From Pipra filicauda (lineage: Eukaryota > Chordata > Aves > Passeriformes > Pipridae), in the NCBI RefSeq assembly GCF_003945595.2, contig NW_024104532.1, positions 5,765,501 to 5,829,500 on the forward strand: a DNA stretch of 64,000 bases, read 5' to 3'. Positions 12,113-25,296 of this stretch are shown here, one piece after another. How positions within the stretch are numbered: position 1 is the first letter of the stretch; each line of letters begins with the position of its first letter. A program made the position numbers and the translations under genes. The notes under the pieces are model-generated. The model searched no databases. It saw only the letters and a list, made by a program, of their open reading frames with translations, and was not told the origin of the DNA.

Positions 12113-13080
12113 CAATGAAGCAAGAAGCAGATTCTCTGCATTTTTATAGAGCTGTGGATATGTGCCTGTGCAACAGCAGATGGACTTGCTCCCCCAGCAG
12201 GCCCCTGCCACTCATGAATTCAGCAGGTACCTTGCAGCAAGGCTGGCTTGGATGCTCTCCAGCCCCCACTGCTGAGGGTGTGTTTCACTGCTTTGCTTTC
12301 AGCTCCTGACCTATGCTCACCTGCAGACCTTGCATTAATGGGGGAAACAATTCCGTATTTTGCCAGAGCAGGGCTCCAATTCCATGCCGGCAGTAAACGT
12401 GTTTGAATCTGCACAGCCTCGGCGTCAATACCACTCTCATCTCCACCAAGTCAGGTTAATGAGCACAGTTCATCATCCCCGTCCCTTTGACTCCTTCTCT
12501 CCTGAAGGGAACATAATGCATTTAACATGTCAGATATTTAAAGAGTTCTTTCATGTGCAGTCTCAGTTCATCGCTAATAAAATGTGTTTTACTCCGCTGT
12601 TTCATTCCCTGTGCATTCCATGCTGTATTGAATTTAAGATACAGCCTCTCATCACATTTCTTAGCAGAAAATAGACATCTGAAGACTCATCAAAGCCTTC
12701 CAGGCTTCCAGTTGCCCTCTGTCAGGTGCCATTAAACAAGTGCTGTAATGAAGAACAGCACCAAGCACAGGCAGCAACACTGGTAAGACCCCCATGAGGA
12801 TCCTCCTCTCTGGAGCAGCTCCTCAAACCACACTCCAGGCCATGAACTTCTTCAACCACCTCCTTTTTGGCAAGGCAGAGAGTGAGTGACCCAACCTCCC
12901 CAGGGCAGATGTTCACCGCAGGAACAGTGCCCAGCAGCCTGGCTTCAGGGACCAAATGCTCATCCCAATGTGCTGCTTTTCCAAGAGGAATTAATTCCTG
13001 AGACGAAAGCATCACTCATTGGCTTTCAGTCTTTGCCTCTGACAAGTTTTTTTAGAAAGCCACAAACTTGAGGCTGTTTG
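12113..13080. other. Unique noncoding sequence
   Basis: No recognisable repeat or gene. A pyrimidine-rich acceptor-like tract ends near 12301 (ctttgctttcag) but no strong donor follows within exon range. Confidence 0.5.
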
Positions 13081-13560
13081 TCCTAAGCCAAATGAACGTC
13101 ATTCATCACCTTTGGAGAACCACCATTCACAGCAATTTAATGCCTCCCAGAGCTTCTCAGTTGCAAATTCCTTTCTAATACAATGTTAAAACCAACCTCT
13201 GAAATGCAAATAACCCAACAACCTCCACAAGATGATTTATGCCATGCCATCGTTTGCATGCAAATAAATTAAAAGAAGAAAATGTAATTTAGGGAGAACT
13301 ACATTGTATATTAAAATAAAAGAGTGACATTATGTCTGCAAAATGGAGCAAAAATGTCGCTGCCATTGCTGATGGAGCTTTAACCTTCCCAAATGTGGAA
13401 AAAAGGATTCTGATTTATTTATTTTGATCTTGTATACAAACCATTTTATGGTTTCAGGCACATTCGGAAAACACACGTATTTTTGATATCTTTATGTTGG
13501 TGTCATTTCAATGGAAGGCAGAAATTTTGATTCTCAGGTCATGTTTGAAAAAGCAAAGGA
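13081..13560. promoter_or_regulatory. Regulatory-looking AT-rich block with octamer sites
   Basis: Unique, AT-rich sequence with an exact octamer ATGCAAAT at 13204-13211 and a perfect 12-bp palindrome, TTTGCATGCAAA, at 13253-13264. The palindrome overlays two facing octamer half-patterns and continues into a full ATGCAAAT at 13258-13265. POU-family factors (Oct1, Brn and relatives) bind such sites. There is no repeat similarity and no sustained frame. The enhancer reading is inference; cross-species conservation was not tested. Confidence 0.35.
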
Positions 13561-15119
13561 GACTGAAGAGTCTCTGGTAACAGCAAACCAACCCCAACGC
13601 CTGCACACGTGCAGAGCACGGGATGTGCTCCTCACATGACAGGCTTCCCACCTCACGGGGTCAGAGTGTGTTGGGCATCAGTGGGGTGTGGAGCCCCTTC
13701 CTCCTGTCACCAGGCAGCAAATCAGGGCACAGAGAGAGCTCGGGTTCCTCTGGTGAGCTCCCCGTGCCTGGGGTAACTGCACCTCCCTGCGTCTCACTTT
13801 ATGGTTAATGTTAACAGTTGGAGTTTTGTTCTGCTCTATTAAACTTTATCAAATGGAGGGGAAAAATCTATTTTGATAAACTGAAAGCCAGATGTGGGAG
13901 CTGTGCTCCGCTCAGCAAAACTCCCCGGCAGCAGCTTGGCCTCACAGCTCCGCCAGCAGCTGCACTACAGCTCACTTTGGACTGGGAGCTAAACGGGGAA
14001 GGACTTATGGATTTGTATAGTGCCACTGTGCAGGGAGTGCTCGGCTCTAAATCACAGCACAGCACGAGGGGATGGCAGACCCAGCACGGGGAGAAACACT
14101 AAAGCTTCCTCAAAGGATTGGCTTCACAGTGCACAAATCTGAGCCAAGTCGCACTACTCTGAGCCCCATTAAGAGCAAAGAGCTTGTCCTAAGCTGTCAC
14201 CAGACACTTCCAGCTCAAGGATGCCCCGTTCAGGCATGAGGCCCCGCCAGCTCAAGGCAGGAGGAAAAGGCTGCAAGGAGCTAAGACCTGACAAACAGCT
14301 TGTGCACACAACCTGGGAGGGTTTTGTGGCCTCACATCCACATAAATCACCACTAGCAGCTTATAAAATCCCAGGATTGATCTACAAGGTTCTCCAAGTT
14401 TCATTTTAAATCACAAATTTCATGCAAGTAAAGACATGGGCCTTAGTTTTATTTTTATTACTACTAATAGCAGTAAGAAAGTGCTGTGCTATTAAAAAGC
14501 AACAGCTGCTTACAAATGAACAGATCTTTTCTAAATCAGGGTCATTTCTCCCAGAACAGTAAGACCCTGTCAGATAATCGTAATCCTGACAGAAAAATGG
14601 TTCACCTTCACTGCTGTCCTCAAAGATAGTAAATCTGAGACAATCTGTCCAGTTCTTAAAATATAATTCCTCTTTACTAGAATGGATCTTCTAAAATAGG
14701 CTGGGGGATGTGGCTCCTCATTTCTTGTTTTTCTCTACGTTTTCACTGGTGAAGCCTCAAACCTGCTCAGGGTTGTTTTGTTCATTCCCCAGTATGGATG
14801 TTTTTGCAGGAAGGAGAAGTCTTCAAACAGAAAAATATCACAAGCATCAGCCAGGGACTGCTAAATCCCAAGCTCCAACTTGGATTCTGCCAAAGAGACA
14901 ATGTGTGGCCTTGGGGAAAAACCACCTCTCCTCCCTGCAGGTTCTCCATCTGCTGCTCACTAATAAAACAGGATTATAAAACTGCCCCATCCCAAAGGGC
15001 AGGTAAAACTATGAAGGTGAAAATTGTGTTACAAGCAAGATACACTATTATAACACAGCAAACCCCCTTTCAGCCTCTCTTCTATTCAGTATGAAGCAGT
15101 CCCATTTCTAAACAAAAGC
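13561..15119. other. Unique noncoding sequence
   Basis: GC-rich to about 14.35 kb, then AT-rich. No repeat family, RNA gene or supported exon is seen. Overlapping frames at 13818-14102 plus and 13868-14065 minus are mirror images. Confidence 0.5.
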
Positions 15120-15400
15120 TGTGGAACAGCTTTGCCATTTGCACAGACTTTTTTCAGCAGGCAGCAGATTAAAGCCGAGAGAATAATCCATAGCAATTAA
15201 TTTATTCAATGAATTTAGCCTCATTTTCTGTTCCTAAAATGTCTGCAAGCTATTTACCATTTTTGTCGTGGTTTCCTCATTATTCACAATTATTGCACCG
15301 TAACTCTTGGTCTGTAAATTACTCTTGAACAATTGGCTGAGCGTGTTTTAGAAGCTATTTGGGTTAGTTTCAATTTAATGCACAGGGCACATTGTCCCTT
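15120..15400. promoter_or_regulatory. Regulatory-looking AT-rich unique block
   Basis: A low-complexity-free AT-rich stretch with several homeodomain-type TAAT cores (for example within caattaatttattcaatg) and no repeats. Such texture is common in conserved noncoding elements of vertebrates. This is a visual judgement only. Confidence 0.25.
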
Positions 15401-15919
15401 ACTCTCTACTCACCATTAAGAACAAGAATAAAGGGAATAGATGTGGCTTGGATCCAAACAGCCGCATCCACCAACTCTGCCCAAAACCACCCAGGTCGCT
15501 CTCCTGAGATTCTTGGCTTCTGCAAGAGAGAAACTGGAGCCCACTGGAGAGTCACCCCTATGCTGCTTTGTGATAGTGGGCTACTTCCATTCCTTGGCAC
15601 ATGGAGAATTCCACTTTAAAACCTAGAAAAAAAATTGCATTTTTTGAGAAACTGAGCATTTTTGCGTGTGTCTGAATATTTTCTTATGTTGGTTAAAGTC
15701 TATGTTTTCACAAGCATTTCCATCAGCATAGGGAGCTAATGTAACATTAACAAATTCCCTTCAATTTCAACAACAACAAAAAAAAAGGAATCCTTCAAGT
15801 TTTGTTACCAGAGAGAGAACCAAGTGGTATTTTAACAAAAAAAAAAAAGGATGGGGTTACTGGTGGGTGAAGGGGATGCTGGCAAAGTCCATGCAAGTTC
15901 CCACCAGACAGGCTTCACA
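15401..15919. other. Unique noncoding sequence with A-rich runs
   Basis: No gene or repeat family is recognised. Short A-rich simple sequence occurs near 15768-15787 (caacaacaacaaaa type) and 15838-15848. Confidence 0.5.
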
Positions 15920-16400
15920 GAGATTCTGAGACATTTTAGCATTTTAATGTGTTATTGGCTTAGCAAATAAATAAATTGCAAAGTGCCAAAAGAGCTTTTG
16001 GAAAATACATTAAGGCAATTTGCAAATAATTGCAGTGAGCTGGGCTATTATGACTTTGACTTCTGAAGTATAAAATCTCCCAGAGATAATGATGATAATC
16101 ATATTGAAAATAGTTGCCACCCTTTAATCTTCTAAGACTAAACAGAGATCTTTGGGAATTTGGGACCCTGTCACTCTAATTGAACATCTGACAGGAGGAT
16201 AATGAGGGTGGATGGCAGAGGGGTCACCTGGTTGTCCGTGCAGAATCCATCAGCTCCCGCTTGGCATCGCGCGTGGCAGCCGGTTCATCTCCTGCACAGG
16301 CTTCTCATTTAAACAGCTCCATCGCCAATAAAAGGGCTGTCAGAGAGACTATTTCCAGAAGAGATTTGGATCTCAGCACCTCGAGCTGGGCATGAAAAGA
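15920..16400. promoter_or_regulatory. Regulatory-looking AT-rich block
   Basis: A unique AT-rich sequence containing the perfect palindrome ATTTGCAAAT at 16018-16027, an octamer-like site, surrounded by further TAAT-type motifs. It grades into a CpG-containing patch at 16255-16290. There is no repeat identity and no frame of interest. Regulatory function is inferred from texture only. Confidence 0.3.
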
Positions 16401-18109
16401 TTCACCGTCCATTTTACAGGCAGCTCAGGAAAAATGGCACCAAAACCCTGGAACCGAAGTCATTTAACTGATAATTCTGTCAGATGCAGGATTGCTACCT
16501 GGAGCTTCATTTTTGTAAAGAAAACAGAAATACCTAAACAAATCAGCTGTGTAGAGCTGTTTCCAGCAGAAACCTCGTTCTGACCCCCCAGCCCCCTCTC
16601 TCACAGCACAGATCTTTTCTTGCCCAGCCATTCCCCAGGCCCAGGCTGGCAGCCAGGACGCTGCTCCTGCCCACAGGGAGGGCGATGCTGGGGCACCTAT
16701 CCACATCCTACAGCATACCTGGGCACTCAGAGTGGGGTCTCAGCACCAGCAATGGCCTGGGTACATGAGAAGGGTCCATGGGAAAAGTGCAGCAAGGCTC
16801 CTCTGTGGGCAGGAAGAGATTTAAGGAAAGAGAGAGGGGAAAAATCCAAACTGCTGCTGCTGTTGAGTTAAGGGAGGTTCTCACAAGCGGTTTAACTCAA
16901 GAGCCTTGGAATTCAATGAAAAATCAGACTGGCTTCAGACAAAAATCAGACTAAATCCACTACAACCTTTCAGTCTGGTCTCCATTGCTGGAGTCCTTGT
17001 GCAGGTGGATCTAACTCAGAATTCCTGTGCTGGCAGGGAAGGGAGAGCTGTCCACCTTTCTGCACGGTGTGCATGGTCTCCATTGAAGGACTCTGGGAAT
17101 TGAGAAACCAAAGACTAAAAATGGTCTTCACAGATCTCAGACATCCCTGTCATCTCCATGCTGTTAGAGTTTAGTTTTCCCTTATAAATAAACCTGATCA
17201 CATGACATCACCAGCACTTGAAAATTGACTTTTTCTGAGTATCATCGTGTCACTCTCAGCAATTCTGCCTGAGACGTGCTGAACGGATCTTCCAGTCCTT
17301 GGTATTTGTAGCCCTGAAATGCTCATAAAGAGTTGTACTTCCCTTTAAGCTTTTGTTTAGCCAGGCAGTACATACTTAATTCTTTTATATGTCCCCAGAA
17401 ATCCTATCCCAGCTTTACCCATTTTTATCTGCTCCTTGAATTATAGCCATCTCCCCAGACCTAGTGTGGTGAGCAGGGCCCCAGTAGACAGTGACAAGGG
17501 ATGTACATGGAGAGACAACTGCAATTGCTCTGCACTCAACACCTGTAATCCAGAATTACATTGTACTTTCTTTCAGCTCTCAGTCTCAGAAGCAGAATTT
17601 AACCTACCATTAAAATCCCTCTGAAAGTCTGTGTTTCCCGTGTGATTTGCCTTCATCATATGGATTTGATTTATATCCTCGATACTCCAGATCCAACAGC
17701 CGATGGGAGAGCTTTGGCTGTAGGGATGGGAAACGCCTCCCTGCAAGAGTCAGGTCAGGATGATGAATTTTAATTCGCTTTTTCTAAATATCTTTAGGTT
17801 ATTTTCCCCAAAAGTGGGCTGACAAACTTCATCTTCTTTAGTTCTCTGGCAGTAAAGCCACAGTACCAAATTTGTTGTGCCTTCCCTCCCACCCACCAGC
17901 TTACGATCGCAGGGGACCAGCCAAGGTTTCCAACACGTTGGCGTGGAAAGCACTGCCAGCCTTCTGCTGTTCCAGGGAAGGAAAGCTGCGGGGTTTGATA
18001 GACAGCTAGATAGATGGATACAGCCAGAAATATGTTTAATTATGCAATGTCACATTTCGGAGTTATTCATACTGTTCTCCCTTTTTGGAATAACAAAGAC
18101 ACATTTGAA
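16401..18109. other. Unique noncoding sequence
   Basis: Mixed composition with no recognisable repeat family. A short degenerate GATA-type simple repeat lies at 17996-18020 (gatagacagctagatagat). Frames at 16392-16871 are short and unsupported. Confidence 0.5.
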
Positions 18110-18500
18110 AACTTGAGTTAAATTACAATGAGGGACCAAATCTATTCATTTGGACTATTTAAATGGATGGGTTTTTACTTCAGTAGATGTGGTTTTGACT
18201 ATGCAGCATAGCTCAAGTGATGCTGTTAAAATCCTTCATCCATCACTGATGTGTTGAAAATTAGCCAGCCCAAAGCTTCACATTATTATTACTTAATACA
18301 TGTTATCTGTGATCAAAAACACAATACCTGATACAAGTCTTCAGGAATTTGCTTTTAAGCTTCATTGTTATGGGGATTTTTTTACTAAACAATTCAGGCA
18401 TTATGCCGGGTCATCAGAAAAGCCATTGAACTTTGCATTTGGAGCTAAAATAGAACTGCTAAAAGTTCCTCTCCAAGCCAGTTTATCTGACAAGCTTATC
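18110..18500. promoter_or_regulatory. Regulatory-looking AT-rich unique block
   Basis: AT-rich, repeat-free sequence of uniform texture between more GC-rich neighbours. It resembles conserved noncoding DNA, but only an alignment between species can show that. Confidence 0.25.
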
Positions 18501-20399
18501 TAAACCTTCACAGGATTAGTTATGGCATTCATCTGCCAGTGCCTAAATGCCCACTTACCACTGCATTGGAGAGCCTGGCACAAACACAGGGTCCCTCCTG
18601 CAAACCCGAGTCCAGAGCTCATCCCAGCACCCAAGAGCTGTGGGTCCATCTCACCACTGCTGAATATTCCCTGGACCCACGAGTTCAACCCAACCCGTCC
18701 TCGGCCTCAGGAGGACATGGGGAGCACTGTGGGAAGGCTGGGCTGGAGGGCAGGGGTCCTCTCACCTGGGACCTGCTCAGCTCAAGCACTCTGGGGCTAA
18801 GCTCTGCCCATCACACCAAGAACTAATACACATTCCCTGCTCCAAGTGCTGCAAGCCAGAAAACAAGAGCCTGTGTCTTCCCTTCTCACTGAGATTTCAT
18901 TCTCCTTATTTCACATTTCAAAAAATAACAGAGATGTTATTAAGCAAAATTAAAGACTCACCTGATGTACCTTCATGGATCTCATTAATTGTTATATCAG
19001 GTCTGCTGGACAATGAACAAGGGCTTTTACCAGAAGGGGGTAAGATCTCATGAAGTGACAGCTCTTACAAATCACTGCTGTTGTCTCCAGCACAGAACTG
19101 CGGCACTGCCAAAGCACAAGAATACACGCAGTGAGGAACATTGATTTTACAAACATGCAATTTATCAAATGACACAAATCAGCTAAATGACATGAAAATA
19201 TATCTGGAGACTTCATAATGTCACCTTCCATCCTGATGGGGTTTGACAGACACTGGCTACGGAGAGCTGCTTCAACTGCAGAATACCATTGCGGAGTAAG
19301 ATTATTCTATCACTTTAATAGCAGCTATTTTCCTGTCTCTTAGGGGTTTTCTTTCCTTCTAATTTTACAACTGTTAAACGAGTGACATGCTTTCCACTAT
19401 TCTAGTTAAAATTGCATCCCATTCTCAAATCAAAGTACATTTTGTTATACACTGAGGGAGGAAATGGAAGAATTCCTCTTTGATCACATCCAATGAGAGG
19501 ATGGGAAGGAAACTAAGGTGAAGCAAGCCTTCAGCACTAGGTTGTCTTGGGTGAGGAGATAGTGAACATGAACCTTGTCTTCTGCTTCACTTTCAGCCCA
19601 TTCTGAACCACGTGTCCTGTCTCACCTCCCACACAGACTCCCCTTCTCTCAGGTCCAGCTGTAGGAGTGATTTGGGACTTTAGCACTACTCATCGATGTA
19701 TCTCTGAAGTACTCGCCCTCCTGCTGAAATCATCAGGCTTCTCAGCAGCTCCTCAGAACCCCCCAGTATGTTTCCAGAGCATTCAAGATATTTAAGACCT
19801 CACCAGATAAACCAGATGTCATATGAACCTGCTGTCACTTTGGCTGATTTTGGGTGAAGAGAGTGCAGCTGGGGCAGCACTGTCCAACACGTCTATCAGG
19901 GCTTACTCCTGGCTTAACACAGCAGAACTGAAAGGTTTTTGAGAAAATAGAAAATGATCATTTACCTTGTAAACATAAACCTTAGTTTGTAAGGCAAAAG
20001 TGTTCTGATGGAGGTTACTGCTGCAAGCGAACCCCTCTGAGGGAACCTCCAAGTAGCAGCTCCTCAGGAACGTTCTTGGGGGGGTCTCATATCTTCCTAA
20101 AGGTTTTACTCTCCTCCTTCTGCATTTTTTATTTGTTGCTATTGTGCTAGTCAGCGGTAGCTTCACATATTTCTTCTCAGACAAGACTGCATAGATAATA
20201 GAACTATTAAAATTATTCCAATTTAGATCAGAAAAATAAAATAGCCAAAGTTTTCTCTTGCCACTCCAGTTTCATTGCATAGAAACTCCTCAATATATTT
20301 AAAAGCTTGATCTAGTTTTTATCATTAGTATCAAACTTGATCTGCAGCAAATGAAGTCAAATGAAAGAAATTTACACTAATTTCTGATTTGCTTAACAG
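18501..20399. other. Unique noncoding sequence
   Basis: GC-rich to 18.85 kb, then AT-rich. No CR1, RNA gene or domain-bearing frame is visible. An acceptor-like tract ends near 19597 (ttcactttcag) with no strong donor nearby. Confidence 0.5.
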
Positions 20400-20954
20400 C
20401 ACGCTCAGCTCACCCTAAGTGCCACGAGCCTCATTTTCTTAATAGTACTTTTTCTGCAAATCACTTTCAGATAATGAGAGCTGAAATAAAACTTTTTCCA
20501 CAAAGACAAAAATTGGTAGAAATAGATTAAATTGTTTGTAGCAGCACCCTTAATATCAAGGCAACTATTAGTCGATAAAACCCAAAATTTTGAAAAAGGG
20601 TGTCAGTGAAATTAAAACCTTACAAAACTCAATAATCATTATGAAGTTTATTCTCTGTGCTTTAAACTAGGGGGAAAAACCTGGGTTTTTCTGTGTTTAC
20701 ATTGCATTTCCCCTCACTTAAGTTGCCTTGGGAGAAAATGAAACTTTCTATAATATAATTCCAAATGGTTACTGTTGAAATGATGAAATGAAGTTTCCAA
20801 AAAGCTGCTCTAGTCTAGAATAGCTCAGGACTTCATTAGATAAGCTTCCCACACAGTACCTCAGACCCCACCACTCACAGAGAACTCCCCTTGGAAAGGC
20901 TTCACATTGCACGGGAATAAATTCAAATATATGTTGAATATATTGGAAGGACAA
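20400..20954. other. AT-rich unique sequence
   Basis: AT-rich and repeat-free up to the CR1 copy that starts near 20955. The part at 20430-20760 has the texture of conserved noncoding DNA, which is inference. No supported gene. Confidence 0.4.
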
Positions 20955-21210
20955 AGGAGGATGGCTTCATGCTGCCAGAGGGCAGGGTTAGATCAGACAT
21001 TGGGAAGAAATTCTTCTCTGTAGGGGTGGTAAGGCCCTGGCACAGGTTGCCCAGAGAAACTGTGGCCCCATCCCTGGAAATGTTCAAAGCCAGGTTGGAG
21101 GGGGCTTGGAGCAACCTGGGATAGTGGAAGGTTTCCCTGCCCATGGCAGGGGGTGGAATGAGATGAGCCTTAAGTTCCCTTCCAACATAAACCATTCCAC
21201 GATTCTGTAA
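20955..21210 (+). mobile_element. CR1 LINE, 3' fragment
   Basis: Plus-orientation CR1: agggcagggttagatcagac, gggaagaaattcttctctgt, ggccctggcacaggttgccc, gttcaaagccaggttggagg, ccatggcagggggtgg and the tail cattccacgattctgtaac. About 255 bases remain, 5'-truncated. Confidence 0.95.
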
Positions 21211-21719
21211 CAAAGACAACTGGGAAGGACACGGGACGGACAGTGCTGTGCCTCTGAGCATCCATCCCTCCTGACACAGGACCCATCCCTCAACCTCTCG
21301 GGTTTCCTCCTTCAGCTCCAGCTTCCGCCATGTCCAAAGGACAGTGCTGACACACAGGGAACAGCTCATCTCCTTCCACAGAGGTCATCTGTCCCACTGA
21401 CTCCTCCCAGCCCTGGGGCTGCCACTCACCCTCCTGCACACCTAACCCACTGCTCCAGTAGTGGGAGGCATTTCCTGCAGGGAAGACTCCTTAACCCATA
21501 TCCTTGGTGGCCTTTTTTTGTGCTTGTCACTTGGCTAGAGCTCACTCCCCTAATTAACGTTTCCACAGCAGTTACAAGCACACCAAATGACAAGTGCTGC
21601 TTGAGACTTGACAAATAACCTGTCCCCAGCCACCCCCTCTTCCCACCCACCCTGCCAAGAAGAGGAGATGGCTTTGGAGTGCTTCGAAGCAAATGAATAC
21701 CCATGGATCCTATTTGTAT
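21211..21719. other. Unique noncoding sequence
   Basis: GC-richer unique sequence with no repeat or gene recognised. Confidence 0.5.
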
Positions 21720-21910
21720 CCTCCAAGTTTAATACAATTTGATGTGAGGCTGAACTGGAATAACATGAAACTAAAAATAGCTGCTCCTGTTATCAGAATT
21801 GTTCACTAATTCTGAAATAAGCCACCATCTGCTTTTATTAGGAACCCACAGGAGTAATTTATCTGAATGAAATTGTAATATAAAATTAGTATCATGCACC
21901 TGGGCCTGTT
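21720..21910. promoter_or_regulatory. Regulatory-looking AT-rich unique block
   Basis: A compact AT-rich, repeat-free stretch with TAAT-type cores, distinct from its GC-richer flanks. The regulatory reading is inference from texture. Confidence 0.25.
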
Positions 21911-24900
21911 GCTTTCTCTGATTTGAATTTGTACACAGCTTTCAAAGCACATCAGGAAATGCCAAATGCATCCCAACCGTTCCTGCTGTCACTTGCTGAG
22001 TGTGTCACACACTGGCAGATGCACAGAACTCTTTTCTCCAGGCAGAGGTTCCTGCCTTATGTTGCTCCCAAAGGAGAGCCTCTGCAGGGAGAGTTGCTGG
22101 GGTGAGGGGGTACCCCCTACATGGTTCTATGGAGGGGGGTTGGAGAGATTTCATCCCAAGTAATGCGTGGGAGCACTGGAAAATGAACAAAAGCATTTTG
22201 TTCCTTGGTATATTTTGTACACTGTGTTCTAGCTCTCAAGCCATCCCTGTCAGTGACACCATGCCAAAAACACAGTCTACCTTCTCCTGGTCCAGGGTCC
22301 TGCTGTCCATCTCTGGCCAGACACAGTGGCATCACTCTGCTCTCTGCTCCACATGGAGTGACTGCTGATGGAACAGATGTGCAGCTGCTGGAAAGAACAA
22401 AACACAAATAGAGGTTGTAGGGGAGAACATGTTTGTTCAGTCGTAAATATCCGCAGCAGCACCCTCGGGAAAGCAAGAGCAACCGGAAATTTCTTTGCTT
22501 CTCCGGGAAGAACGAAAGGCAACGGGAGCAGCGCTGTGGGTCTGAGGGGCCTTTCCCCAGTTTTCTTTGTACAGGTTCTCTATTCAAATTGCACCACAGC
22601 TGCCATTTGGGCTTCTTGTGCCCAGTCACTGGCTGCTGCCTGTCCCTGAGACAGCATCTCCAGGTCACGGGGCTGCCACTGGATCCATCAGAGCACTCCC
22701 CCAGAACTCGGGTTCTGCAGTTGTGCTGGGGGTTCAGCACTGCCCACCCGGGGGGCTGTTCCCCAGGAGGGAGCTGAGCTCAAATGGAGCCTGTGGGTGC
22801 TCATCCTCACTACCTTCAGAGGGGACCAACCCTCAGCCAAGCTACCACACACTCCAGTTGTCCCGTGGCAATACAGCCATCAGCCAATGAGCTTTTGTTA
22901 AGTACTCAGAGGAAAAAAATAAAGTGCACTTTCCTCCCTTCTAGGTCTGATTTGCCACTCAAAGACAAGGTGGGCAAAAAGGTGGAGAATGATCTGCAAC
23001 ATCAGAGCTGCTCTCAGGGCTCCCCAGACCCCTGGTGGTCTCGGTTTGCACCGTGCAAACTGCCTGGATCTGAAGTTTTACTCCAGCCTAAGCCCTTGCA
23101 TAACTCAGTAAAGGTCCTGCTATCTGGGAGTACTTGAATATAAAATATATCTCCTTTAATCGAGAACTGAAGCACTGGTCGCATTTTACACATGTGCTGA
23201 AGTCCCAGGGAAGGAAGAACTCTGCACTCACCTTTAACTGAAGACCAAGCTCAATTTGCACAGCTTTCAGAAAAGGGCTAGAACTGGGGCAGGTCTAGGA
23301 GCTCTGCTTAAGTAAGACCTCCAAAATTTTAGTCCCTTAGTCCCAGAGGACCCCAGCCCTCACCTCAGCTCCTTCCCTACACTCCTCAGGGCAGCCTGAA
23401 AGCTGCTGCCCAGCCTCAGAGAGCAGTGGCAGAACCCTCACATCCCCCTGGCAGCACTGGGGTCCCCGAAGGCCATGGCAGCACCACACACCCTCCCCAC
23501 ATCTGAGCATTCAGGAGACACATGTCCCATCCCTCTAAAGCTGAGAATTGGCATTTCCAGCATATTTGTAACTTGCCCAGGGAGTGCTCAGGGAAAGGCT
23601 GCAGCTTCCTTCTAAAGCACAGAAAAAAGAACCTGCATTTTATCTGCACAAGTTACCAGCACTGGGACTTTCCTTGCCTCTCTACCAAAGCAAGACAGAA
23701 CTCAGCTCTCATTTAATTAAATTTATCCATCTGAAATATTCACCTCGCACCAATTAGGTAAAACAACCTATAAAGCCTCCTCCAAACAAGATAAGTTGCT
23801 GTTTCAAGTGTGAACAGATACTGAGAACACAGCAACTACAACAGGTACACTGGAGACACACAAAGGGATTTTAATTGCCCAAAACTCCGCTACTGTCAAA
23901 CTGCAGGGTGGGGAGGGAGAAGCCTTTGTAGTTACCTCACGGTTAGAGATGAGTAGGGTGTTTGAGCTTGAAATGCTTCTACATGATAAGGGGCTTAAAA
24001 TAGTAATCAACCTCTCTTATTAAATAGAAATCTGTTTTTCCCTCCCATGGCTTCCTGCATGTGCTGAGCCGGTAACTAGGTCATGGAGGCAGGAGGAGCT
24101 GGGGGAGGAAAATAACTTTTGTATTCTGGGGATAATTCACGCAGCCAGTTCCTCTGCTGTGAGGCAGCACAGGGGTGGGACTGCAAGTGGGAAGTTTGCT
24201 TCCTGGCTGATGGACACCGATGATGGGGGTTCCCACCCAGAAATTCCACCTGTGCTGCACCCACCCCCAGCACATCAGCTCTCCAGTTCTGCCCTGGGTG
24301 GCTGCAGTCTCCGACAAGGTGGGTCAGGGCTGTGCCTGTTGGGAAGCAGTTGCTGCCAGGGGGCTCCAGCCAGAGCATCACCACCCGCTCACACTCCCAT
24401 GTGATGCTGTGCCAGGATTCCAGGGGCATGGACTGGGAGGAGCTGTGGGGAAGAGATGCTCTATAGCCCAAAGCTCAATATTGCTCTGCCACCCATGGGA
24501 GCACAGGGTAACCCAGTGCTTGAGGCACGGTTTCTTTCCTAATTGCTGATCCCCCTGTGTGCTAAATGGCCTCAAGATCACATGGGAAACTGCATGTGCC
24601 CACTCCCAAAGCTGGGAAGGTCCCAGCCATCAGAGTCAGGCTGGTGTCCCAGGGTGCACTCACCTGCTCACCGCCCACACCCATGGCCAGTCACGTCTGC
24701 ACCAGAACCCAGGGCTCACCTCTTGGTTAGAGAAGCTGCCAGGGACAAGGAACAGACCCCTCAGGACATTTTGCTCTCTGAAAATGAGGTTTAAAATATA
24801 TTACCTAGGAGCAGTACATGTATTTCAGTTTAGAAGGATAATGATGATACATTCAGAAATGCTTTTACAAAAGCCATGTTTGCATTCCTACGTCTCAGAG

Positions 24901-25296
24901 CTGACCATGTGTGGCAGCCTGTGCATACAAATGTCCCTCAAGGGGGAACTGCTCGCTGTCAAAGGTGCCACAATACCTGAGGGTCCCTTGCCCACCTCAC
25001 CATAAGAGCCCAAACACCACAATGTGTGTAGTGGTGCTACAGTGCTGAGATGGGGCAGTTTTACAAGCTGCATCAACCAGTAATAATTAATACTCAAGCA
25101 GTAATACTCACACTAAAAGGCCCAGTCTCTATTTAGCACACATTTTCCAAACAGAGCTTCACTTGTCATATCAGCCAAACATAACTTACTCTCCTTGTCC
25201 ATTGCTGACTCCATGTGCAAGCACACATTGGCACAGGCAAGGTGGGGATGTGCCCCAGGGAAGCCCAGCTTTCCTGCTGGCCTGGTTCACCCCAGC
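21911..25296. other. Unique noncoding sequence, GC-richer
   Basis: No repeat family, RNA gene or supported exon in this 3.4-kb stretch. A 207-codon minus frame (22117-22740) starts at GTG and overlaps several plus frames, so I regard it as compositional. 23.70-24.05 kb is AT-richer and unique. Confidence 0.5.

Noticed and set aside
22117..22740. 207-codon minus-strand frame
   Set aside because: GTG start in GC-rich sequence where several frames are open at once; no recognisable domain.
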